From Desulfuromonadaceae bacterium UBA2294 (GTDB lineage Bacteria; Desulfobacterota; Desulfuromonadia; Desulfuromonadales; UBA2294), in contig DDWE01000100.1 in assembly GCA_002345625.1 (NCBI GenBank), positions 1 through 14,137 of the forward strand: 14,137 nt of DNA, written 5' to 3'. This document shows, one piece after another, positions 1 to 5,944 of the stretch. The number at the start of each line of letters is the position of its first letter. Position 1 is the stretch's first letter. The translations under genes were made by a program, and so were the position numbers. The notes under the pieces were generated by a model. That model did no database searches, had not been told where the DNA came from, and was given only the letters and a program-made list of their open reading frames with translations.

Positions 1-353
1 CGGCACTGGCCTTCCGAGGGGGGCTCGACGAACTGAAAAATCGCCTGCAGGGTATCCTCCTGCTGGGCGCGGTTGAGCTCGTCGCAATGGATGACGGTCT
101 CAGGGGCCTCCGCCGCCGGCCACCAGCTGGGGCAGGACCAGTGCATCACCGCATCCTGCCGGTAGGGGATACCGACCAGGTCGCCGACCTCCATCTGACC
201 CAGGCGCAGCGAGGTATAGCGGCGGCCGATCTCCCGGCAGACCTGGATGATCCCCGCCGTCTTTCCCACCCCACGATGGCCGACGACGCAGGGGGTGAGG
301 CTGGTTTTGACGAGGATTTCCTTGAGCACGATTTTCATCTGTTCTACGTTCAT
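1..353 (-). CDS. MoxR-type AAA+ ATPase, N-terminal part (cut by window edge)
   Basis: Reading leftward from the ATG at 353 gives 117 complete codons that run off the window edge, so only the N-terminal part of the protein is visible. A Walker A motif (GHRGVGKT, about residues 25-32) and a Walker B-like stretch (TVIHCDELNRA, about residues 85-95) followed by QQEDTLQAIFQ mark a P-loop ATPase of the MoxR/CbbQ-like AAA+ group. Such ATPases usually work as chaperones that insert cofactors or activate a partner, often one with a VWA domain encoded next door. The partner would lie outside this window. The start is supported by AAAGGTGA a few bases upstream of the ATG. There is no signal peptide, so the protein should be cytoplasmic. 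The AAA+ assignment is firm; the subfamily and substrate are inference. Confidence 0.8.
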   Translation of the reverse strand, partial: MNVEQMKIVLKEILVKTSLTPCVVGHRGVGKTAGIIQVCREIGRRYTSLRLGQMEVGDLVGIPYRQDAVMHWSCPSWWPAAEAPETVIHCDELNRAQQEDTLQAIFQFVEPPSEGQC

Positions 354-437
354 GATTCACCTTTGTCCAGGGGATCGGCAACCGGTCGAGCATAGCGCGA
401 AAGGACCGGCCAAGTCCATCCTTGAACGGGTAACGCA

Positions 438-469
438 AAACGGGGAAGACCGCGCGGCCTTCCCCGTTT
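438..469 (-). terminator. Rho-independent terminator downstream of tpx
   Basis: An 11-bp perfect inverted repeat (AAACGGGGAAG at 438-448, CTTCCCCGTTT at 459-469) encloses a 10-nt GC-rich loop. It starts 26 bp beyond the tpx stop codon. Read on the minus strand the stem ends in GTTTTGCG, so the U tract is short. The stem is strong, the tail only moderate. It separates tpx from the AAA+ ATPase gene, which therefore probably has its own promoter; I could not pick one out between 354 and 437. Confidence 0.75.
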
Positions 470-494
470 GTTCCTGAAGAAGCGCTCCGCTCGC

Positions 495-1013
495 CTAGAG
501 CAGGGCGCGGGCCGCCGCCAATGCCGCGGTGTAGTCGGGCTCGGCGGTCACTTCCTTGACGATCTCCTGATAGGCGAGCATCCCCTTCTGGTCAATGACC
601 AGCACCGCCCGGGCGAGCAGCTTGAGTTCGTCGATGAGCAGGCCGTAGTTCAGACCGAAGGAACGCTCCTGATAGTCGGAGAGTGTCTTCACCTTTTCGA
701 TCCCGGCATTGCCGCACCAGCGCTTTTGGGCAAAGGGGAGATCGAGGCTGATGGTGTCGATGACCACCTCCGCCGGCAAGGCGGCACAATCCTGATTGAA
801 ACGCCGTGTCATGGTGTCGCAGGTCGGGGTATCGAGGGACGGGACGGTAGTGATCAGGCGGATCTTCCCTTTCGAGTCGGCCAGGGTGACCGGCTGCAGG
901 CCATTATCGACCACGGTGAATTCGGGAGCCATGGCGCCGACGCCGACATCGGGGCCGAGCAGGGTGGCGGGGTTCCCTTTTAAGGTAATGATTCCGGTTC
1001 GTTCTTTGTTCAT
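495..1013 (-). CDS. tpx: Thiol peroxidase (atypical 2-Cys peroxiredoxin)
   Basis: The 172-aa protein matches the Tpx family in length and motifs. It reduces hydrogen peroxide and organic hydroperoxides using thioredoxin as electron donor, in the cytoplasm or, in some bacteria, the periplasm; no signal peptide is visible here. The peroxidatic cysteine is C65 in the context VPSLDTPTCDTMTRRFN, which is the Tpx signature. The resolving cysteine is C100 in QKRWCGNAG. A third cysteine, C76, is not one of the two catalytic positions. The start at 1013 has AAGGAGAA about 7 nt upstream. It has its own promoter in the gap before the cytochrome operon and a terminator behind it, so it is probably monocistronic. 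Its position beside a heme-rich operon suits an oxidative-stress role in an anaerobe, but that link is inference. Confidence 0.95.
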   Translation of the reverse strand: MNKERTGIITLKGNPATLLGPDVGVGAMAPEFTVVDNGLQPVTLADSKGKIRLITTVPSLDTPTCDTMTRRFNQDCAALPAEVVIDTISLDLPFAQKRWCGNAGIEKVKTLSDYQERSFGLNYGLLIDELKLLARAVLVIDQKGMLAYQEIVKEVTAEPDYTAALAAARALL

Positions 1014-1052
1014 GGGTTAATTCTCCTTGGGTAGATGCGTGAAGTGGTTATT

Positions 1053-1080
1053 ATTCTAGCCTCCACTCCGTAGCTGTCAA
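1053..1080 (-). promoter_or_regulatory. Sigma70-type promoter of tpx, with inverted repeat around the -35
   Basis: On the minus strand a perfect -35 box TTGACA (1080-1075) is followed after 16 bp by TAGAAT (1058-1053), one mismatch from the -10 consensus. The predicted transcript would start near 1046 and leave a leader of about 33 nt before the tpx ATG, with the ribosome binding site inside it. The -35 box lies exactly between the arms GTAGC and GCTAC (1070-1074 and 1081-1085). This could be an operator or chance. Confidence 0.75.
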
Positions 1081-1101
1081 GCTACCCACAATGATCCTCC
1101 G

Positions 1102-3912
1102 CTACCAGCTGAAACCAGTGTGGTTCTTACTGTGACAGTTCACCGTACAGTTGCCGGTCCCCGCTGTTGCTCCAGGCGTGTAAGTACCGACAGTGCCACT
1201 GCCAACCGGCGCCGGGTCGAGTTGGATGGTCAGTTTTGCCTCGGTCATGGCCGTCGTTGCCAGATCATTGAAGTGGATACCGGCGGCATTGGTCAGCTTG
1301 GTCGGGTCGTGACACTCGTTGCAGAGGGTATTTCCCCCCTGAAACCCATTGGCGAGATGGAGACTATGCTCCCCCGAACTGTAGCCGTTGTACTGGGTCG
1401 TACCAGCGGCGTGGCAGCTGAGGCAAAGGGCATTTCCGGTCAGGGTGGAGAGGCTGCCGTTCAGCCAATCGAGAGTGGTCTTCCCGCCATGGCAGCTGAC
1501 ATTACTACAGGTACCGGTCGAGGGGTTAGCCCCGTTGGGGGTGAATGTGGGACTGCCACCGGCCCTGGGCATGTAGGCCCCGATGGCGGCCAGTATCGCC
1601 ACGTCGGCGGGTGCAGTCATGTCGAAGTGGGCAGAGGTGCCGTAGCCGACGCCGTTGTGGCAGGTACTGCAGATGTTGGTCACCCCGGCCAGAGCATTAT
1701 GAGCGGTGTGGGCACCGGCACGGTTGGGGCGGACGTTTCCGGCCAAACCGGCACCGCTGGGTGGCTGGGTATGACAAGAGACGCAGCCGGTATTATTAAC
1801 CACCGGGTCGGCGACGTGGCAGACCCCGGTGGAGCAACTGGGACCGATCCCCCCTCCGAGGCTCGCACCGTGACAGAGGGCACAGGCGGTGGAGTAGAGC
1901 GCTGTCGGTACGTTGTTGTGCGTATAGCTGACGTCGAACCAGTCAACGCCTTCTCGCGGCACCGCCATGATCGTCGAGACGGATGGATGAGCAGTAAGAT
2001 CGTTATGACACCCCTCGCAGCCGTTGCCGCCAGCGCTCAAGATCCCGATGTTGAAGCGCGGGTTGCTGCCTGCAACACCAGGCTGGCCATGACATCCTTG
2101 ACAGTCGATCATGCCGTTAGGGAAGAGGGTCGGGTTGAGGCCTTTGGCATCCGCTCCGTGCTCGGAAGCCTGGGTATAGGTGCTGCCGACGGAGTGGGGT
2201 GCGCTACCGGTGGCGGTGAGACTCCACTCCCGGGTCTGAGTGGGATGGCAGCCGACCATATTGGTGGTGCAGGTCGGCGGTGTCACCGTATCGTCATAGC
2301 CAAGACCAGCGAACAGTGTTGCAGCCGGATCCCCTTCGAAAGCCGGGGTGTCAAGATTGGCAAAATGCTGCGTGATGAGGGTCGAATCATGGCAAGCGCT
2401 GCAGGTCGGGGAGTAGCCGCGGATGTCAGCCCGCCCGCCGACGCCGGCATGTGTGCTGTGCCGCCCGGAGTAGAAACTGTTATTTTCAGGCAGCTGGGCC
2501 GCAGTCCCCTGCTCATGGCAGAGGGTACAGTCCTGGTTAACAACCAGACTGCCAGTCAGCCAGTCAGGGGTCGTCTGGCCACCGTGGCAGCTGACATTGG
2601 CGCAGACACCCGTCGCCGGATTCCCGCCGACAGGGGTGAAGGTCGCACTCCCCTGCTTGCCATTGTAACCCGCCAAAGAGACATTGGCCGGGGCCGTCGT
2701 ATCATAGTGGTTGGTGGTATCGCTCCCGGCACCGCTGTGGCAGGCCATGCAGGTACCGGTCGTCGTGGTCAGTCCATCGTGAGTCCCATGGGCGCCGGCC
2801 CGGTTGGGGCGGGCGTTTCCAGCCGGACCGAGCCCGTCGGGAGGCGCATTGTGGCAGGAGTTGCAGGTACCCACAACACCGTTGGGGATCCCGGCGCTGT
2901 GGCAACTGCCACAATCAGGCAGGACCAGACCGCCGCTCTGTGCATGGCAGGCACTGCAATCAGGAGTCCCGGCGATACTTGCAAGGACATGGCTCGACGC
3001 AATAGTACCGCTCGGCAACAGCCAACTGGGGCTGACGGAGTGGGCAGCCCCCGGTCCGGCGGCTCCATGACAGCCGGTGGTGATGCCGTTGGCATTGAGA
3101 TGGTTATTGTCAAAACAGCTCGGTGCCGCCGGCATCGGCCCGATGCCCTGGGCGGTGGTCTTGTGGCACAGCTGGCAGCCAACTGTATTCAACCCTCGGT
3201 GAGAGGAGGCATAAGCATTGTCCTGGGCATCGCCACCGATCCCGGTATCATTGCTCCCCTGCCAGTTGGTCGGATGGGCCTTGGCGGCAGTGTGACAGCC
3301 GGAACAGTTTCCGGACGGTTTATTGAGTATCAACGCGTCGGCAATAAAGCCGCCGTCGAACAGGTTCTCCGGCCGGCCGTGACAGTTGCGGCAGTAAAGC
3401 TGCTGCGACTTGGCCTGTGGGCCATGGTTGAGGGGATCAGTAAAGCTTGGGACATGGCCGGTAGGCCCGCTAGTTGCCGGTATCCCCCCACCCGGGTGAC
3501 AGGCGACGCCGCCAAAGGTCGAGAGCAGGCAACTCGGCCCAAAATCCCCACCCTGCAGCGTATTGCCATGGCAAGACGCTGTCGCGCATCTGGTCCAGCT
3601 GTCGGTTTCGGCAAAAGTCTGATGATCGGTCACCGTCGTTGTCCAACTCCCAGGGTGCAGTGTAAAGGGAGGACCAGAGGGGTGACAGCTGAAGCAGCTG
3701 ATGGCGTTGCCACTGCCGGTAAAATCGACACCATGACACAGCGCACAATCACTGGCCGCCCCTTGAGCGGCAGGGTCGGTGGGGTGCAACGACAGCCATC
3801 CGGCGGGATGCGCCTGGCTCGTGGTCGGGGCATCGGAATTACCGCTCGAACAGGCAGCCAGCAGCAGCACCAGCATGACCGGCAAAAACCAACCGTTTCC
3901 CTGATTTTTCAT
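1102..3912 (-). CDS. Large multiheme c-type cytochrome lipoprotein (18 CXXCH plus 8 variant C-x(n)-CH sites)
   Basis: This 936-aa protein is predicted to be an outer-membrane lipoprotein: a short basic/hydrophobic signal ends in the lipobox LLAAC with C21 as lipidation site. I count 18 CXXCH heme-attachment motifs. Eight further CH sites have another spacing: CX4CH at 109-115, 437-443, 693-699 and 802-808; CX3CH at 922-927; CX6CH at 548-556; CX9CH at 128-139; CX14CH at 266-282. Residues about 345-515 and 706-880 are a clear duplication of the Geobacter CxxxxCH...CXXCH domain (TIGR01904 as I recall it), sharing GNxRPNRAGAH, DxTAPA, FTP and VSCHGG. It likely carries electrons across or beyond the outer membrane with the beta-barrel and pentaheme protein encoded upstream, 18 bp apart from the latter. 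AGAGG precedes the ATG. No catalytic domain is seen. True heme number and redox partner are unknown. Confidence 0.93.
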   Translation of the reverse strand: MKNQGNGWFLPVMLVLLLAACSSGNSDAPTTSQAHPAGWLSLHPTDPAAQGAASDCALCHGVDFTGSGNAISCFSCHPSGPPFTLHPGSWTTTVTDHQTFAETDSWTRCATASCHGNTLQGGDFGPSCLLSTFGGVACHPGGGIPATSGPTGHVPSFTDPLNHGPQAKSQQLYCRNCHGRPENLFDGGFIADALILNKPSGNCSGCHTAAKAHPTNWQGSNDTGIGGDAQDNAYASSHRGLNTVGCQLCHKTTAQGIGPMPAAPSCFDNNHLNANGITTGCHGAAGPGAAHSVSPSWLLPSGTIASSHVLASIAGTPDCSACHAQSGGLVLPDCGSCHSAGIPNGVVGTCNSCHNAPPDGLGPAGNARPNRAGAHGTHDGLTTTTGTCMACHSGAGSDTTNHYDTTAPANVSLAGYNGKQGSATFTPVGGNPATGVCANVSCHGGQTTPDWLTGSLVVNQDCTLCHEQGTAAQLPENNSFYSGRHSTHAGVGGRADIRGYSPTCSACHDSTLITQHFANLDTPAFEGDPAATLFAGLGYDDTVTPPTCTTNMVGCHPTQTREWSLTATGSAPHSVGSTYTQASEHGADAKGLNPTLFPNGMIDCQGCHGQPGVAGSNPRFNIGILSAGGNGCEGCHNDLTAHPSVSTIMAVPREGVDWFDVSYTHNNVPTALYSTACALCHGASLGGGIGPSCSTGVCHVADPVVNNTGCVSCHTQPPSGAGLAGNVRPNRAGAHTAHNALAGVTNICSTCHNGVGYGTSAHFDMTAPADVAILAAIGAYMPRAGGSPTFTPNGANPSTGTCSNVSCHGGKTTLDWLNGSLSTLTGNALCLSCHAAGTTQYNGYSSGEHSLHLANGFQGGNTLCNECHDPTKLTNAAGIHFNDLATTAMTEAKLTIQLDPAPVGSGTVGTYTPGATAGTGNCTVNCHSKNHTGFSW

Positions 3913-3930
3913 GATTTGCCTCTTCTCGAA

Positions 3931-4404
3931 TCAACCGTGACAGGGGGCGCAGGTGCGCGCCGCCTTGGGATTGCCGTGACAACGGAAACAGGAACCCGGA
4001 TCGATGCGCCCATCGATCCGATGCCGCGACAGGTAGTCGCCATGATGGGGGGTACGGGAATAGGTGTCACTCTGGTTCTTCACCGATGGTTTCAGCTCGA
4101 TGCCGGTCGCATGGCAGGTGTTGCAGAAGCTGGGCTGATGACACATATTGCAGACCTGAACGTTACGTCCGGCGGCATTACGGTGACTCTCGGCAAAGTA
4201 GGCCGTGTGGTTAAAGTCGGCAAAGGCCAGAGGCCCACCACGCTCTTCGTGGCAATCGGTACAGGTGGGCCGGTTCCGACCAAGATCCGCCTCAGGCGGA
4301 TGCTGGGCAGGGAGACTGTAGCCCTGATCATGCACCGAACAGGCGACGAGCAGGAGGAACGAGAACAGGAGCAGCAGGGAAAAAAGCAAGGGTCGTCTGG
4401 GCAT
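3931..4404 (-). CDS. Pentaheme c-type cytochrome lipoprotein
   Basis: The 157-aa protein starts with a signal (MPRRP, then a leucine/phenylalanine-rich core) ending in the lipobox LLVAC, so C22 should be lipidated. Five CXXCH motifs occur at residues 48-52, 85-89, 94-98, 139-143 and 152-156, the last almost at the C-terminus. Extra histidines between them (for example H66, H74, H120, H121, H128) could be distal ligands for low-spin bis-His hemes. Small pentaheme lipoproteins accompany beta-barrels in several Geobacter outer-membrane conduits, which supports a role as the inner or outer electron relay of a barrel complex; which face it occupies cannot be read from sequence. AAGGAG lies 7 nt before the ATG. 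It sits 39 bp after the barrel gene and 18 bp before the large cytochrome gene, consistent with one operon. Confidence 0.92.
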   Translation of the reverse strand: MPRRPLLFSLLLLFSFLLLVACSVHDQGYSLPAQHPPEADLGRNRPTCTDCHEERGGPLAFADFNHTAYFAESHRNAAGRNVQVCNMCHQPSFCNTCHATGIELKPSVKNQSDTYSRTPHHGDYLSRHRIDGRIDPGSCFRCHGNPKAARTCAPCHG

Positions 4405-4443
4405 GGATCGGCTCCTTAAGCAAACGCTCAGTGGTTACACCGG

Positions 4444-5736
4444 TCAGTAGTCGAAACGGTAGTTGGCCACCAGCATCGTGCGCAAATCGCTGTCGAAATA
4501 GGGATCAGAACTGTAATCACCAGAGAGCTTCAACTCCAGCCGGTCATCAAGAAAACGCTGACCGGCACCGAGGGATGCAAAGAAGGAGTTGTCCTGGCCA
4601 TAGATCGGCTGGTCATAAGCTGCATAAAGGAGGTCGCCGCTGATAAATGCCAGGGGCAAACCGGCCGGCCGGTCCCAATAAAAAAAGGCCCGGCTCAGGA
4701 TATATTTGTTGTCGGCGGCATCGCCCTGCATGGTACCGACTTCGCCGCCAATCTGGGTCAAATCCTGGCCATGCCAGGTGATCAAGCCAGAGTAGTAGGC
4801 AGCCGAACTCGAATTGACATCGTAGGTATAAAACTTGGTCTTGGCCCCGAACTCCCAGTCGCTCGACATCCGCCAGACAACATCGCCACCAAAATTGGTC
4901 TGGGCCTCGCCTCCCCGGTTCAGGACATAGAAAGGATTGGGGGTCTGTTTGCCGGGGGCAAAATAGTCCGCATAGGTGTAGTTTTCAAAAAAGGTGCGGA
5001 AATTGAAATCGGAGAGGGCGAAACGGGCCTCGTAGAAGTTTTCGCCAAACCCGTCACTCTCCAGGTTGTAGGTGGAGCGACCGGAGAGATTGACCCCGGC
5101 TGGCAGAGCGAGAGTCAGATCGAGCCCGAGCCGCTGGTCTTCGGTGCTGCCGTCATTGCTGGTTTTTTGATAGGAGAGCCCGACTTCGTGCAGGCTGTCA
5201 CTGTGCCAGACGAGTCGACCGCCAAAGATACTGTCGCCACTTCGGCCAGCTGTTGTATCAAACGCGACCGGCAGTCCACCGTAAATAGACAGGACAAAAT
5301 CGGGACCAAGATCGGTCTGCAGGGAGAGTCCGTCAATGCTGTTGTTGGCCAATCCGCCGATGACATATTGGCGGCCAAGGCGCAGATTCAAATTGTTGAA
5401 AGGGCGGGAATAGTTGAGATAACCGTAGAGGAGTTCGCCGTCGGGGTTGTCTTTATAATAATCGCTGTCGTTCAGGTCTTCGCGGGCCCAGCCGTAGAAA
5501 TGAAACGACAGGCCCCGGGTACTGCGGGCACCGATATCGGCTTGCAGATATTCATAGAGCGGAATAACACTGGCGTCGGCGCTGGTCGACGTGTTGCGCT
5601 GCATAAACAACAGCAGCGTCTGTGAGTTCAACCGCACCTCCATCGCCCCGGCGACCGTCGGTGCTGACAGGAGAAGTCCGCACACACCACAGAGAAACCC
5701 AAAACGCCGTACTAACTTCCCACAGGGCGAATTCAT
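4444..5736 (-). CDS. Outer-membrane beta-barrel protein, putative porin of an electron conduit
   Basis: This 430-aa protein has a Sec signal peptide (basic MNSPCGKLVRR, hydrophobic core to about residue 28, likely cleavage after AGA at 31). The mature part of about 399 residues is made of alternating hydrophobic/polar strands rich in aromatic residues, separated by Asp/Asn/Gly turns, and ends in an aromatic residue (Tyr), all typical of outer-membrane barrels. It has no CXXCH motif. A conserved-looking segment LGRQYVIGG...DGLSL lies near 120-139. As first gene of an operon with two cytochrome lipoproteins it is best explained as the barrel that lets hemes span the outer membrane, by analogy with OmbB and ExtB/ExtE-type proteins; sequence homology to those is not something I can show. 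AAGGAGG 4 nt before the ATG is a very strong ribosome binding site. An ordinary nutrient porin is the main alternative. Confidence 0.85.
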   Translation of the reverse strand: MNSPCGKLVRRFGFLCGVCGLLLSAPTVAGAMEVRLNSQTLLLFMQRNTSTSADASVIPLYEYLQADIGARSTRGLSFHFYGWAREDLNDSDYYKDNPDGELLYGYLNYSRPFNNLNLRLGRQYVIGGLANNSIDGLSLQTDLGPDFVLSIYGGLPVAFDTTAGRSGDSIFGGRLVWHSDSLHEVGLSYQKTSNDGSTEDQRLGLDLTLALPAGVNLSGRSTYNLESDGFGENFYEARFALSDFNFRTFFENYTYADYFAPGKQTPNPFYVLNRGGEAQTNFGGDVVWRMSSDWEFGAKTKFYTYDVNSSSAAYYSGLITWHGQDLTQIGGEVGTMQGDAADNKYILSRAFFYWDRPAGLPLAFISGDLLYAAYDQPIYGQDNSFFASLGAGQRFLDDRLELKLSGDYSSDPYFDSDLRTMLVANYRFDY

Positions 5737-5767
5737 TCTGCCTCCTTGGACTTTATATGTGGCGGCA

Positions 5768-5783
5768 AGGATGCGAGCATCCT
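5768..5783. promoter_or_regulatory. 16-bp palindrome upstream of the conduit operon
   Basis: AGGATGC-GA-GCATCCT has two perfect 7-bp arms around a 2-bp centre, 31 bp before the start codon of the beta-barrel gene. A two-base loop is too short for a good RNA hairpin, so a dimeric regulator site is a fair reading. It lies between the tandem 12-bp repeats and the ribosome binding site. Function is inference. Confidence 0.45.
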
Positions 5784-5788
5784 ATAAC

Positions 5789-5836
5789 GGTGGTGTCTGA
5801 GGTGGTGTCTGAGGTGGTGGCTGAGGTGGTGTCTGA
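5789..5836. repeat. Four tandem copies of a 12-bp repeat
   Basis: GGTGGTGTCTGA (plus strand; TCAGACACCACC on the coding strand of the operon) is repeated head to tail at 5789-5800, 5801-5812, 5813-5824 (one change, T to G) and 5825-5836, followed by a decayed partial copy GGTGTGG. It lies about 50 bp upstream of the beta-barrel start codon, inside the leader or promoter region. It may be an array of regulator sites or a simple repeat able to change copy number. It is also in frame as a Val-Val-Ser-Glu repeat on the plus strand, but no gene is supported there. Confidence 0.85.
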
Positions 5837-5944
5837 GGTGTGGTTTAAGTGGTATCAGGTTTTCAACGGAGTGCAATCAATTGTTGACAAGATAAGTAAT
5901 AAATAATAATGGGCGGGTTTTATACAGGATGATGCCGGCGGCTA
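5837..5944. other. AT-rich intergenic part between the radical SAM gene and the conduit operon
   Basis: Together with the repeat and palindrome this makes a 208-bp gap without a coding sequence. The segment 5881-5921 is much richer in A+T than its surroundings and is the likeliest place for the promoter of the operon reading leftward. TTGTCA and TTGATT occur as possible -35 boxes, but I found no convincing matching -10 box, so I do not call a promoter. No terminator hairpin with a T tract is visible after the radical SAM stop at 5945, so read-through into the operon is possible. Confidence 0.4.

Noticed and set aside
100..438. A 112-codon minus-strand frame at the left end
   Set aside because: It overlaps the AAA+ ATPase in another frame; only the latter has Walker motifs and a ribosome binding site.
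1120..4419. A 1099-codon open frame on the plus strand, antisense to both cytochrome genes
   Set aside because: It mirrors genes with clear heme motifs, signal peptides and ribosome binding sites. Its own translation is low-complexity Gly/Ala/Arg/Val-rich with no recognisable domain. The GC-rich codon use and the many Cys/His/Gly codons of the cytochromes leave few stops in this antisense frame.
5591..5906. Plus-strand frames containing a Val-Val-Ser-Glu repeat
   Set aside because: The repeat in the protein is only the 12-bp DNA repeat read through; the rest is antisense to the beta-barrel gene and lacks any start signal or homology.
5884..5912. TTGACA followed by AT-rich sequence on the plus strand as a promoter
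   Set aside because: No good -10 box at the right spacing, and no gene on the plus strand lies downstream for it to serve.
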